A stretch of 64,000 bases of DNA from Mesobacillus jeotgali (lineage in GTDB: Bacteria; Bacillota; Bacilli; Bacillales; Cytobacillaceae), in NCBI RefSeq assembly GCF_014856545.2, contig NZ_CP109811.1:4210001-4274000 (forward strand). The letters run 5' to 3'. Position numbers and translations under genes: made by a program. Positions within the stretch are counted from its first letter, which is position 1, and each line of letters opens with the position of its first letter. This document shows, one piece after another, positions 34,505 to 43,122 of the stretch. The notes under the pieces were generated by a model. The model made no database searches. It worked only from the letters and a program-made list of their open reading frames with translations, and was not told the origin of the DNA.

Positions 34505-35347
34505 TTATTGATTTTTCATAAACTCCAAAACTTCGAGGTCGATTTTGCCCTTCTCCTGCTCTCGTTCTTCAAAGTTTTCGGTGTGGATATAGGCAGTTAG
34601 CGCTTTGTGGAGTTCTTCGTTGTCAGCTGGATCTGCCTTCAGGTAATCAAGGCGCTTGAGATGCTGTACGACTGCCTCCCTGACCTCACCCTCAACTTCC
34701 ACTACGTTCTCAGGCTTTGCTTTGGCAAAATAAAGCTGCTGCAGGCCGTAGATGCGGATTAATTCTGTGATGGGGTCCGGATGGTCATCGACACGCAGAT
34801 CGATATAACGATCATTGTAGCCGCCGTATCCACCCTTCTCTTTGACGACAAGAAGTGCCGCCGACTGCTGGCCCCTGCTGTCGCCACCAGCTTGCTGGCC
34901 GGCGTTGAGGGCCTGGAGTAAACGGTGTGCAAGCGAGCCTTTTTTCGACTCAAATGTCTCAGCCATAGCTTTCACAGTATTCTCATCCACTAAGATATTT
35001 CCCTGTGCCGCAAAATGCTTTCCAGTAATGCCGCCTGCCCAGTCATAGCAATATGTACCTGTAAAAGTTGCACCATTTCCTTCGGCGTCAATCAAACCGA
35101 CCTGGCGCATTTCCTTGTCCGGGTCGTCCTTCGTGATCAGCTCCATCACTTCCTCAGCTGATTTCCCCTGAGCCATCAACTCTAGCGCCTGCGGGCCATA
35201 TGCTGTATTTGCGTATGACTGAGTAGCAACAGCTCCAACTCCAGCCTTCGCAAACGGAACAACCGCCCCGACTCCAAGGAACTTCGACTGTACGGCAATT
35301 CCCCATTCTTTTTCCTGCGAATCATAACCTACGATTGAAAATGTCAT
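34505..35347 (-). CDS. DUF1028 (Ntn-hydrolase-like) protein
   Basis: 280 residues from ATG at 35347, preceded by AGGAGGCGATACATA. A longer frame upstream has no ribosome site. The N-terminus is (M)TFSIVGYD, and if Met is removed Thr becomes the N-terminal residue, as in Ntn-hydrolases. Conserved blocks are GVGAVATQSYAN (about 39-50), GKHFAAQGN and GGDSRGQQSAALLVV. A helical C-terminal part (about 215-280) follows. The substrate is unknown. It is a single-gene unit between hpf and secA, a place where B. subtilis has no such gene. Confidence 0.85.
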   Translation of the reverse strand: MTFSIVGYDSQEKEWGIAVQSKFLGVGAVVPFAKAGVGAVATQSYANTAYGPQALELMAQGKSAEEVMELITKDDPDKEMRQVGLIDAEGNGATFTGTYCYDWAGGITGKHFAAQGNILVDENTVKAMAETFESKKGSLAHRLLQALNAGQQAGGDSRGQQSAALLVVKEKGGYGGYNDRYIDLRVDDHPDPITELIRIYGLQQLYFAKAKPENVVEVEGEVREAVVQHLKRLDYLKADPADNEELHKALTAYIHTENFEEREQEKGKIDLEVLEFMKNQ

Positions 35348-35410
35348 TATGTATCGCCTCCTGAAAAAATATTTCGGCACTCGGTATAATTTTCCCTTCA
35401 AAAGTACAAA

Positions 35411-35443
35411 TTAAAACCCACAGCCAATTTCTGGCTGTGGGTA
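35411..35443 (-). terminator. Terminator of hpf
   Basis: A perfect 11-bp stem ACCCACAGCCA/TGGCTGTGGGT with a 5-nt loop, followed by TTTTAATTT on the minus strand. Confidence 0.88.
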
Positions 35444-35456
35444 GAATTTAAGATTA

Positions 35457-36002
35457 TTATTGAGCTTCAATCAAACCATAGCGGCCGTCGTTTCGCTTGT
35501 AAACAACATTTGTTTGGTTTGTTTCAGCGTTTGTGAACACGTAGAAGCTGTGGCCCAGCATGTTCATCTGCAGGATCGCTTCCTCGCTGTCCATAGGCTT
35601 CAAATCGAAGCTCTTTGTGCGGACAACTTCAAGATCCTCATCTTCTTCAACCTGCTCAACTTCTGTGAAAATTGGAGCGTAATCCTTCAGGCTTTCCTTT
35701 TCACGGAATTTGCGGTTGACCTTTGTTTTGTGCTTGCGGATTTGTCGCTCGAGCTTATCAGTGATCAAATCGATCGCAGCATACATATCTTCATGAGTTT
35801 CCTCTGCGCGAAGCACAAGGTCCTTCATCGGAATCGTAATTTCAACTTTTGATTTTTTATCCTGGTAAACTTTCAGGTTCACGTTCACATTGGCATTGGG
35901 TGACTCGGTAAAATACCGGTCAAGCTTCGCAACCTTCTTCTCTACATACTCTCTGATTGCTGGCGTTACCTCAATGTTTTCTCCACGAATGTTGTAGTTC
36001 AT
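35457..36002 (-). CDS. hpf: Long ribosome hibernation promoting factor
   Basis: 181 residues from ATG at 36002 with GGAGGAG upstream. Further upstream codons are untranslated. The N-terminal S30AE domain (about 1-100, MNYNIRGENIEVTPAIREYV) binds the 30S decoding region. The C-terminal dimerisation domain (about 125-181, LKPMDSEEAILQMNMLGH) mediates 100S formation. It corresponds to YvyD in B. subtilis. It is downstream of the fliT region on the same strand, with its own terminator. Confidence 0.96.
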   Translation of the reverse strand: MNYNIRGENIEVTPAIREYVEKKVAKLDRYFTESPNANVNVNLKVYQDKKSKVEITIPMKDLVLRAEETHEDMYAAIDLITDKLERQIRKHKTKVNRKFREKESLKDYAPIFTEVEQVEEDEDLEVVRTKSFDLKPMDSEEAILQMNMLGHSFYVFTNAETNQTNVVYKRNDGRYGLIEAQ

Positions 36003-36176
36003 AGTGGACTCCTCCTTTGGGATATGACTATGTATTACTAATTCTATTTTACCCCAAAGAACTCCTGCAAAAACAGTCTGAAGATTTGACATTTTTATGT
36101 CTGTTTTTACCGTCGGAATAGTGGATAATTTGTTGAGGCTTGTCCGAATATAGGAAAACCGCCCGGTATTGGGCGG

Positions 36177-36560
36177 TTAGAAAATATAATAAGGCTTTAT
36201 CTCCTGGTCAATTTTATTTCTCCAGTCCTCAAAAACCGGATAAATTTTTTTACTGATAATCTGTTGAACCATTACGATGTCATCAACTTTCCCTAGCAAT
36301 TCAGTTGCCTCAAGAACTTCTTCAAACTGATCAAAGCAATCCAGAAGAGCAGGGTTGTCGACAAACTGTTCAGAAATGGCCGAATTGGAGTCATCAATCT
36401 GTGAAAAAGCAAGCAGGATATCTTCCCAGAGATTTATTGCTCCTTCATACCTTAACTCCTCAAAACAGACCACTATATGCTCGAATGCCTCCTGAATCGT
36501 CTCCAGCAAGCCAGCATACTGCTGTACGAGAAGAAATTTCTCTTCAGTCAAGGTTGCCAT
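36177..36560 (-). CDS. Acidic helical protein of unknown function downstream of fliT
   Basis: 127 residues, strongly acidic, predicted almost entirely helical, with no signal peptide and no motif that I recognise. It starts 9 bp after the fliT stop and is the last gene of the flaG-fliD-fliS-fliT transcript. Its composition and position resemble a flagellar export chaperone or a regulator of filament assembly, but this is context only. B. subtilis has no gene at this point. Confidence 0.7.
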   Translation of the reverse strand: MATLTEEKFLLVQQYAGLLETIQEAFEHIVVCFEELRYEGAINLWEDILLAFSQIDDSNSAISEQFVDNPALLDCFDQFEEVLEATELLGKVDDIVMVQQIISKKIYPVFEDWRNKIDQEIKPYYIF

Positions 36561-36569
36561 CCAATCATC

Positions 36570-36911
36570 CTAATTTCTTTTGTCGTAAAACACGCCGTCG
36601 GTCGAAAGGTTTTCATAAGGGTTGATATACTTGCTATTCGATTCCTTCTTGGCCTGCAAATTTTTAATATTCTTTTGAATCAGGAACTTTTCAGACTGTA
36701 AAAGTTGCATGAGCTTGGAGTTCAGCAGAATCAGCTTTTTTCCGACCTCTACCTCATCGGGAGAAAAAGGTGGAACAATCTCGTTCATCAGGTTCTCGCG
36801 TTCATCCAACAAAGCTTCCACACGACTGATTTTCCCATCGCGCTCGTCTGCAGATTCAAGAACGGAGATCAATTCCGCTGTCCGCGCGTAAAATTGGCTG
36901 ACCGGACCCAC
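36570..36911 (-). CDS. fliT: Flagellar export chaperone FliT
   Basis: 113 residues if started at GTG 36911, which overlaps the fliS stop (TAGTG) and gives the same length as B. subtilis FliT. A GAGGGCGG-like ribosome site lies inside the end of fliS. The longer frame to 36971 would overlap fliS by 60 bp. The protein is all helical, with the charged stretch ESADERDGKISRVEALLDERE typical of FliT. It holds the cap protein FliD before export. Confidence 0.85.
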   Translation of the reverse strand: MGPVSQFYARTAELISVLESADERDGKISRVEALLDERENLMNEIVPPFSPDEVEVGKKLILLNSKLMQLLQSEKFLIQKNIKNLQAKKESNSKYINPYENLSTDGVFYDKRN

Positions 36912-37312
36912 TAGACTCTTCCGCCCTCGCCAAACTGCTTCTGGCGATTCACCTGGATGACCTGTTTCCATGTATCGCGGAATTCCGTTACAAGTCCTTC
37001 AACTTCCTCCAAGATTGCTACTTCATTCTTGATATTCGCCTCGATTAAACGGCGGTTCATATAATCATAAAGAGACATCATATTCTGTGAAACTTCCAAA
37101 TCCATATTCAGCGTGACCATCAGTTCCTGAACGATTTTTTGCGCCTTGATGATATTCATATTTTTCATTTCAATGTCCTTCTGGGCCATTGCATGTTTCG
37201 CCAGATTGATAAATTTCAAACATCCGTTATATAACATCAACGTCAACTCACCCGGCGAAGCCGTGTTGACGGATGATTGCTGGTATGACTGGTAAGGATT
37301 ATTTAATGCCAT
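36911..37312 (-). CDS. fliS: Flagellin export chaperone FliS
   Basis: 133 residues, helical. The start MALNNPYQSYQQSSVNTASPGELTLMLYNG region is diagnostic: YQSYQ plus PGELTLMLYNGCLKF. It binds the C-terminus of flagellin and prevents polymerisation in the cytosol. It lies between fliD and fliT in one operon. A second FliS paralogue is encoded at 42346. Confidence 0.96.
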   Translation of the reverse strand: MALNNPYQSYQQSSVNTASPGELTLMLYNGCLKFINLAKHAMAQKDIEMKNMNIIKAQKIVQELMVTLNMDLEVSQNMMSLYDYMNRRLIEANIKNEVAILEEVEGLVTEFRDTWKQVIQVNRQKQFGEGGRV

Positions 37313-37334
37313 TTAGAACGCTCCTTTTTAAAAC

Positions 37335-39431
37335 TTACATACTGAACTGCTGCATGAGATATGCTGATTGGCTATTCGCTTTTTGAATCGCTTTTTCCAT
37401 TGCCGTGAACTGGCGCCAGTAACGGTCCTCCACCTGAGTCAGACGGGATTCGAAACGCTTAATCTGGTTATCCACGCTTAACAAGTCTTTTCCCAGGCTG
37501 AATTGCTGGTTAGTAGAAAAAGCATTCCCCGCCTTTGCCTTAAGCTTGTCCATAATTTCATTAGCCGTATCATATAACCTTTGTGTAATTCCCTTTTGCG
37601 AATCAGTCGCGCCAGAGGCATTGAATAATTTTTCGACAGACAGTGGATCTGCTTCGATTGCCTTCTTCAATTCTGCCTCATTGATCTGCAGCTTCCCACC
37701 TTCAAGGTAATTAGCTGATGTGGTGATCCCGATGCTGGCCAGTTGGTTAAACAACGGGCTTACCTCGGCATTCTCGACAGGAGTATAAAAATCCATCCGC
37801 ATTTGCGACAATGCTCCAGTAAGGATCGAATCCCGTCTCAACAAGCCACTTTTAGACTTTTCTTCCCACTGCTCCTGCTGCTTTTCACTCAAGGATTCAC
37901 GCTGTTCGTCTGTCAGCGGCTGATAATCTTTATAGTATGTTTCAGACGTTTTCTTTTGAATCTTATCTATCAGTTCATTGTATTTATCGACGAATTTCTT
38001 AATATTATCAAACACTTTCGTCGTATCATTGTTAATATTAACCGTAATCGCAGGATCTGTGTTCAATGCCGGTTCTGTACTCGTATTGAAGGTCTGCTTC
38101 AATGTGAAAGTTACGCCATTCATATCGAAAGTATTCGATGTCCGCTCTGTATCTAGGCCATTGATGGTAAACTCAGCGTTGGCTCCGACTGTCGTCACCA
38201 AGCCTGATGCAAATCCCAGGGTATTTTCTATGAAGCTTCCGGAAAAATCGATCTCATTACCAGCTGTGTTGAAATCTCCGGTCTCCTTCCTCGTCATGGT
38301 CATGCTTTTGGTAAAATCATCATAAAACATCGTGACGCCTGCATTGGAGGAGTTGACCTCGTTAATGACCTGGTTCAAGGACTCATTACCTTTCACCAGG
38401 AAATTCTCAGTCACCTTCACATTCCCCGTTTTATAAGAAGAAACGGAAAAATCGGTATACTTTTGATCATAGGTCAGTTCAAGCTTTATTGGATCCGTTG
38501 TTGATTCGGCCAGCGTGCGCATAGCATCAGAAACCTTGATGTTGCCTGTGACGGTATCCAGCACTCCTACCTCTTCAGTCCCCCTCATGATTCTCCTGCT
38601 GTTCGGTTCACCTGTCACTGCTTCAAGTGTCAGATTTTCCGGAGCAGCCGTGCCGATATGCAATTTCAATCCTGTGATAGTATCTAGTGCCCCATTTGTA
38701 AGCTGCAGAGCCTGTGTGTCCTTAGTGATCGCAGACGTCGTTTCGGTTTTGGTTTTTGATACATATTCGACAGCCACTGAGCTGTCTTTACTAATCGCAT
38801 TACCGAAGATCAAGTTACCAGTGCTTGTATCAAATTGCACCTGGTCCTTCCCGGCAGTTGGTGTTCCCGTGACGACCTCAAAGCTCTTGCCGTTCACCTT
38901 AACACTCCATGATGACAGCTTTGCAGGATCAAGGTTGGCTATTTCAGTTGCACTAAGCCCAAGATTGACGGTTGTACCTTCTGCAGTCGTCTTCACTGTC
39001 TTACTTTCCACCACGCCATTGCTAAAGGTTAATCCATTTGAAAAAGTTTGCGATACCAACGGTTTACTGCCATCAAAACCTGTGCCGGCAATGGCACCTG
39101 AATTTTTCACAGTTTCCGCACTGGCCAATCTTCTCACACTGGAAATCGAAAATGACGATTGGCTGGCAGAACTATTGGCAGTCGCTGAAACACGGGAATC
39201 ATTTGTTGAGGATGTCGTCCTTACCCGGAAGGTCGATGATAGCTTCATCGTCGTCAGTTCTTTCCGGAAATCCAGGAAAAGATTATTCATTGTACGATAA
39301 TCATCCCGGCGCCACTCTAGGACCTGCTTCTTTTGCTTCAGTTTATTAACGGGCATCCGTTCTGCCTTCATCAAGTCGGCAACGATACTGTCGATGTCCA
39401 TGCCGCTTGCAAGGCCGCCGATTCTTACCAT
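37335..39431 (-). CDS. fliD: Flagellar filament cap protein FliD, enlarged
   Basis: 698 residues, about 200 more than B. subtilis FliD. The conserved N-terminus (IGGLASGMDIDSIVADLMKAE, with a coiled-coil segment to about 100) and the C-terminal coiled coil (about 615-698, QQFSLGKDLLSVDNQIKRFE region) enclose an expanded Thr/Ser/Val-rich exposed domain. The cap promotes flagellin folding at the filament tip. Both it and the nearby 621-residue flagellin are oversized, which suggests matched surface domains. Confidence 0.95.
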   Translation of the reverse strand: MVRIGGLASGMDIDSIVADLMKAERMPVNKLKQKKQVLEWRRDDYRTMNNLFLDFRKELTTMKLSSTFRVRTTSSTNDSRVSATANSSASQSSFSISSVRRLASAETVKNSGAIAGTGFDGSKPLVSQTFSNGLTFSNGVVESKTVKTTAEGTTVNLGLSATEIANLDPAKLSSWSVKVNGKSFEVVTGTPTAGKDQVQFDTSTGNLIFGNAISKDSSVAVEYVSKTKTETTSAITKDTQALQLTNGALDTITGLKLHIGTAAPENLTLEAVTGEPNSRRIMRGTEEVGVLDTVTGNIKVSDAMRTLAESTTDPIKLELTYDQKYTDFSVSSYKTGNVKVTENFLVKGNESLNQVINEVNSSNAGVTMFYDDFTKSMTMTRKETGDFNTAGNEIDFSGSFIENTLGFASGLVTTVGANAEFTINGLDTERTSNTFDMNGVTFTLKQTFNTSTEPALNTDPAITVNINNDTTKVFDNIKKFVDKYNELIDKIQKKTSETYYKDYQPLTDEQRESLSEKQQEQWEEKSKSGLLRRDSILTGALSQMRMDFYTPVENAEVSPLFNQLASIGITTSANYLEGGKLQINEAELKKAIEADPLSVEKLFNASGATDSQKGITQRLYDTANEIMDKLKAKAGNAFSTNQQFSLGKDLLSVDNQIKRFESRLTQVEDRYWRQFTAMEKAIQKANSQSAYLMQQFSM

Positions 39432-39448
39432 AATTTCTGCACCTGCCT

Positions 39449-39820
39449 TTAAATCTTTTTATCTACTATTAATCCGAGGAATTCTGTCATCGCCGCGTAA
39501 AAATCAAGCATTTTCTTCGGCGGGATTTCCCTGACGATTTCCTTTGTTTTTTCATCTACCAAGGTCACATAGTATTCCTGCAGCTTCTCATGATACTGGA
39601 ATTTCAAAGCGGTATTGCTTTGCATAAGATACTTATTCAGCCCCTCAACTACACCTTCCATTTTTTCTTTAGGAATCGACTGCGACTCTTCCTGCACAGG
39701 TACTTGTGCTGCATTTTCTTCTGCAACGGTCTGTGAACCGCTATCAATACTATCAATCTTTGTCTTAATCGTTTCATAGATGTAGGAACCTGATGTATTT
39801 GAAGAGAGACTGCTAATCAT
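39449..39820 (-). CDS. flaG: FlaG family flagellar protein
   Basis: 123 residues from ATG at 39820, with GAGGAGG upstream. The longer frame runs through the SigD promoter and is not translated. A variable N-terminal half is followed by a conserved FlaG domain (about 50-123) with NKYLMQSNTALKFQYHEK and VREIPPKKMLDFYAAM. It corresponds to YvyC in B. subtilis, directly upstream of fliD. It probably limits filament length. It is first in the flaG-fliD-fliS-fliT unit. Confidence 0.9.
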   Translation of the reverse strand: MISSLSSNTSGSYIYETIKTKIDSIDSGSQTVAEENAAQVPVQEESQSIPKEKMEGVVEGLNKYLMQSNTALKFQYHEKLQEYYVTLVDEKTKEIVREIPPKKMLDFYAAMTEFLGLIVDKKI

Positions 39821-39857
39821 GAAAATTGCCTCCTCGAAAGCGCATATTATATTGTTT

Positions 39858-39885
39858 ATATCGGAATGACTGCTACAAGTCTTTA
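39858..39885 (-). promoter_or_regulatory. SigD promoter of flaG-fliD-fliS-fliT
   Basis: TAAA (39885-39882), a 16-bp spacer and TCCGATAT (39865-39858) match the flagellar sigma consensus TAAA-N15-GCCGATAT at 11 of 12 positions. It lies 38 bp upstream of flaG. Confidence 0.82.
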
Positions 39886-39898
39886 ACATTTTGTGAAA

Positions 39899-39931
39899 AA
39901 TAAAAAGCCTCCTCACATTGAGAAAGCTTTA
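39899..39931 (-). terminator. Terminator of the accessory flagellin operon
   Basis: On the minus strand AAAGCTTTCTC pairs with GAGGAGGCTTT (G-T pairs included), followed by TTTATTTTTC. It overlaps the end of the YaaR-like gene and isolates it from flaG. Confidence 0.7.
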
Positions 39932-40375
39932 CGTATAAATATTAATCAACATTCCCTGAATTTCACCGACAAGGCCTAAGAGGTCAATTCCCTTCTTTTC
40001 CTTATCAAGTACCGAGTTGGTAAGGTCGATCAACTTGCTGTCCACTTCTTTGACAAGCTTATAAATCTTCGAAGATCCACGCTGATTGAAGCCTCTATGC
40101 TCTTTAAGCTCAAGTCCATTTTGGACAGCGTCCTCCATGAAATCTTTTACAAGCTTCTTATATTTCTTCAGGTTTTCGACTGAGCGGGTATCAACTAATT
40201 TTTTTCCTTGCTCCTCAATCGCCTGCATTTTCTTGCTTAAACGCTCAAAAGTAACATCCGTACGACGCTGACTGACCACTTCACTGAAAGAAATCGAATC
40301 CTTCGCGACTGTTTCCTTCATTCCTGTCTTGGTTAATGAAGCTTTGGAAACACGCTGAATGTCCATCCTGCTCAC
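39929..40375 (-). CDS. YaaR family (DUF327) protein in the flagellar cluster
   Basis: 148 residues. The C-terminal two thirds match YaaR/DUF327, with a charged helix (KYKKLVKDFMEDAVQNGLELKE), KIYKLVKEVDSKL, LTNSVLDKEKK and the end GEIQGMLINIYT. YaaR in B. subtilis (146 residues) lies elsewhere, near the DNA replication genes, and its function is unclear. Here it is the last gene of the SigD-driven block that includes the 621-residue flagellin, so a role in motility or filament assembly is implied by position only. Confidence 0.82.
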   Translation of the reverse strand: MSRMDIQRVSKASLTKTGMKETVAKDSISFSEVVSQRRTDVTFERLSKKMQAIEEQGKKLVDTRSVENLKKYKKLVKDFMEDAVQNGLELKEHRGFNQRGSSKIYKLVKEVDSKLIDLTNSVLDKEKKGIDLLGLVGEIQGMLINIYT

Positions 40376-40416
40376 ACCTTTGCGTAAAAATAGCTATCTT
40401 TAATTATATCATACCA

Positions 40417-40443
40417 AAGGGAGAGACGTTTGCTGCCCCTCCC
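40417..40443 (-). terminator. Possible terminator after the large flagellin gene
   Basis: GGGAGGGGCAG...TCTCTCCC on the minus strand pairs over 5-6 bp and is followed by TTTGGT. The T run is weak, so partial read-through into the YaaR-like gene is plausible. Confidence 0.45.
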
Positions 40444-40456
40444 TGGTCAAATCCAA

Positions 40457-42322
40457 TTATTTCAATAATTGCAGAACTCCCTGTGGCATCTGGTTAGCCT
40501 GTGAAAGCATTGCCTGTGCAGCCTGGTTCAGAATATTATTCTTTGTAAAATTGGACATTTCCTTTGCCATATCAAGATCGCGGATACGGGATTCAGAGGA
40601 CGTCACGTTTTCAGTCATGATTTTCAAGTTGTTCACCGTATGCTCCAGACGGTTCTGAATTGCGCCAAGGCGTGCTCGTTCTGAAGAAACCTTTTGGACG
40701 GCATCAGAAAATATCGTAATGGCTGCCTGTGCTTTTTCATGGGTAGAAACATCTACCGCATATTCCACGTTCGTCCCGTTTACAACAACTGACTCATCGG
40801 CATACCAGACCTTTTGTTGTTTACCGTTCTCCAACGTAATTGAGCTTTCACCCGCAATATTGGCAGTCACTCCCAATGAAATCCCGCGCATATCATTTAC
40901 TTCCAATGTAACGGATTGGCCTGAGTTCGCCCCAATCTGGAAGTTCATTGATCCGTCATTGCCAGTAGTGACTTCTTGGACCTCGAAGCTGAAGGAGCCT
41001 TCCTTCAAGGCAAAACTGTTCATTACCAAGCCCTCGGTTACATCGAATGCCAATACAGCCGGGTCCACACCATCAGCAACCTTTGCCGCTACTTCCTGCT
41101 CAACACCACCCATTTCTATGGAATATGTGTAAAAAGGCACAGTTGTCGGCGTATTGAAGGTAATTTTGTCTCCATCAGCCATATCAATAGTGGAAAACTT
41201 GAAAGATATGCCGTGATTGTCGTAAAGGTCCGTAGCAGCTACTGTGTCTGATACAGTCGGCGTACTTGCTCCGTCTGGCGTAAACTCCACCAACCAGTCC
41301 GTACTGTTCTTCGTCAGCGTCCATTCACCGGCCGCTGCCTCAGTTGAAACAGTGATTGGCTGTGTGAAACCAACATTATTTTTCCCAGTATTACCTGGTG
41401 CAAATCCCTGCTGCATGGTTCCCAAAGTGCTGGACTGAGCATTAATGATAAATTCTGCCTTATCGCCTGCGACAAAGCCAGCAGCGTCTTCGATTTGGAA
41501 CTTAATGCCGTGATTATTATATTGTTCACCAATCGTGTAGGTATCATTGATATTACCTGAGCTGTCTTTTACGCTAAAAGTAGCAGCATCAATCATTTCA
41601 AGGGTAATCGTATCATTTAATGCCGGTGCCGGGTTGCCTTTGCTGCGGTCATAGGAAATGCTATTTCCGGCAAAAATAAGTGTTCCTGTTCCAGTAAGAG
41701 TAAGCTCGTTTATGGAAAGGGGGATCTCCTGAGTCTCTTTTCCATTTGCAAAGAAAGCTCCTGCAGATGATTTGGATACATTCACCGTGTAGCTTCCAGG
41801 TTCAAATGCATCCCCAACCGTCAAATCCATTCCGGTTACAGCATCAAACTGGCTTGCTTTTCCATCTGCAAAAGCCTTCCCTGCAGGAGCCAGCGTATTC
41901 ATCCTGCTGCCATCCAAAAGAGAAGCATTATTAAACTCAGTGGCATTGCCAATTCGATTAAGTTCAGATGTCAATTGATTGATTTCCTTCTGGATTTCTG
42001 CTCGATCTGTATCCGTGTAGGAATCATTAGCCGCCTGCACTGCCAGCTCACGCATCCGTTGAAGAATTTCATGGGAAGAGGAGAGAGCTCCTTCAGCTGT
42101 CTGGATCAGAGAGATGCCGTCGAGCGCATTTCTTTCTGCCATTTCCAGACCGCGAATTTGCGAGCGCATCTTTTCGGAGATGGCAAGACCAGCCGCATCA
42201 TCGGAAGCCTTATTAATCCTTAGACCTGAAGACAATTTTTCCAGACTTTTCGCTGTGTTGGTATTATTAATCGCCAGATTGCGATAAGCATTCAAAGCAG
42301 AAATATTATGGTTGATTCTCAT
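40457..42322 (-). CDS. Large flagellin (621 residues)
   Basis: N-terminal D0/D1 ([19 protein letters not shown] start, [21 protein letters not shown]) and C-terminal D1/D0 ([15 protein letters not shown], end QGVLQLLK) are canonical. The central region (about 170-530) is a long beta-rich insertion, giving outer domains far larger than in the roughly 300-residue B. subtilis flagellin. Only 23 bp separate it from fliS2 upstream, so it is transcribed in an operon from the SigD promoter at 45503. Most flagellin genes are monocistronic. A GAGGGGTC ribosome site precedes ATG. Confidence 0.95.
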   Translation of the reverse strand: MRINHNISALNAYRNLAINNTNTAKSLEKLSSGLRINKASDDAAGLAISEKMRSQIRGLEMAERNALDGISLIQTAEGALSSSHEILQRMRELAVQAANDSYTDTDRAEIQKEINQLTSELNRIGNATEFNNASLLDGSRMNTLAPAGKAFADGKASQFDAVTGMDLTVGDAFEPGSYTVNVSKSSAGAFFANGKETQEIPLSINELTLTGTGTLIFAGNSISYDRSKGNPAPALNDTITLEMIDAATFSVKDSSGNINDTYTIGEQYNNHGIKFQIEDAAGFVAGDKAEFIINAQSSTLGTMQQGFAPGNTGKNNVGFTQPITVSTEAAAGEWTLTKNSTDWLVEFTPDGASTPTVSDTVAATDLYDNHGISFKFSTIDMADGDKITFNTPTTVPFYTYSIEMGGVEQEVAAKVADGVDPAVLAFDVTEGLVMNSFALKEGSFSFEVQEVTTGNDGSMNFQIGANSGQSVTLEVNDMRGISLGVTANIAGESSITLENGKQQKVWYADESVVVNGTNVEYAVDVSTHEKAQAAITIFSDAVQKVSSERARLGAIQNRLEHTVNNLKIMTENVTSSESRIRDLDMAKEMSNFTKNNILNQAAQAMLSQANQMPQGVLQLLK

Positions 42323-42345
42323 TCTGTATGACCCCTCTGTTTCTT

Positions 42346-42774
42346 TTAGTTTTGAACTCTCATTATGCTATTTTCATAAGCTGACACCTTACGTACGGTG
42401 CTGGATTGAGAGACATTCACTTTTTTCTTTAAAATTTCATTCCAGGCATGGATAATCGGCTCAATCAATGTAATCATATCCCTCAGGATTGAAACATCTT
42501 TCTTAACATTCGCAATGATGATTTGATCTGCCATATAGTTATATAGCATGTCCAGCTGCTGTCCAATAGGACCTGCCTCATACTTCAGTCCAACTCCAAG
42601 TCTATGTAAAATATCATTTGTCCTCTGCAATTTGGCATTTGCCTGCACATAGGACTTTTCATTGATCAATTCGATCGCCTGCTCCAGATTATCGATGATT
42701 CCTTCATACAGGAGAGCCGTCAGTTCCTGGGGACTTTTCTTGAATATGACGTCCTTTGTCAGTGCCTCCATCAT
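42346..42774 (-). CDS. Second FliS-type flagellin chaperone
   Basis: 142 residues with a four-helix FliS fold: [24 protein letters not shown] near the N-terminus and [20 protein letters not shown]. It is clearly a paralogue of fliS at 36911 with a different C-terminus. Immediate linkage upstream of the 621-residue flagellin suggests a chaperone dedicated to that subunit. Confidence 0.9.
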   Translation of the reverse strand: MMEALTKDVIFKKSPQELTALLYEGIIDNLEQAIELINEKSYVQANAKLQRTNDILHRLGVGLKYEAGPIGQQLDMLYNYMADQIIIANVKKDVSILRDMITLIEPIIHAWNEILKKKVNVSQSSTVRKVSAYENSIMRVQN

Positions 42775-42825
42775 ATACCTCCATTATGGTAACTATTGAT
42801 TCTATCGGTAAAACCTCTCATTTAT

Positions 42826-43122
42826 TTAATAGTTTTTCTCCAATTCCTCAAGCAGGATGAAGATCTCCGCAATGACTCCGTATAGCTGTGGCGGGACAGA
42901 ATCTCCAAGGTCAATGTCGAGCAAATTCTGAAGCAGTGAGGAGTCCGCTTGGAGATGGACGTTATTTTTCTTCGCAAGCTCAATGATTTGCTGCGCGACT
43001 GCCCCATTTCCCTGTGCCACCACGGTCGGAGACTTACCGGTATTATCATCATATTTAATGACAGCCGCCGAAGGGCCGTTCAGCTGCCTTCTGTTTTTCT
43101 GGTTAAAATAAAGATTGTTCAT
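42826..43122 (-). CDS. FlhB C-terminal-domain-like protein (EscU/YscU/HrcU, YlqH-like)
   Basis: 98 residues matching only the cytoplasmic domain of the export-gate protein FlhB: AAVIKYDDNTGKSPTVVAQGNG, then PPQLYGVIAEIFILLEELE. The autocleavage NPTH sequence of true FlhB is replaced. Stand-alone copies (YlqH in B. subtilis) can partly substitute for the FlhB C-terminus in substrate switching. It overlaps the FliK-like gene by 4 bp, the same pairing as ylqG-ylqH. Confidence 0.88.
   Translation of the reverse strand: MNNLYFNQKNRRQLNGPSAAVIKYDDNTGKSPTVVAQGNGAVAQQIIELAKKNNVHLQADSSLLQNLLDIDLGDSVPPQLYGVIAEIFILLEELEKNY

Noticed and set aside
35348..35401. N-terminal extension of the DUF1028 protein
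   Set aside because: The ATG at 35347 has a perfect ribosome site and starts the conserved TFSIVGYD block.
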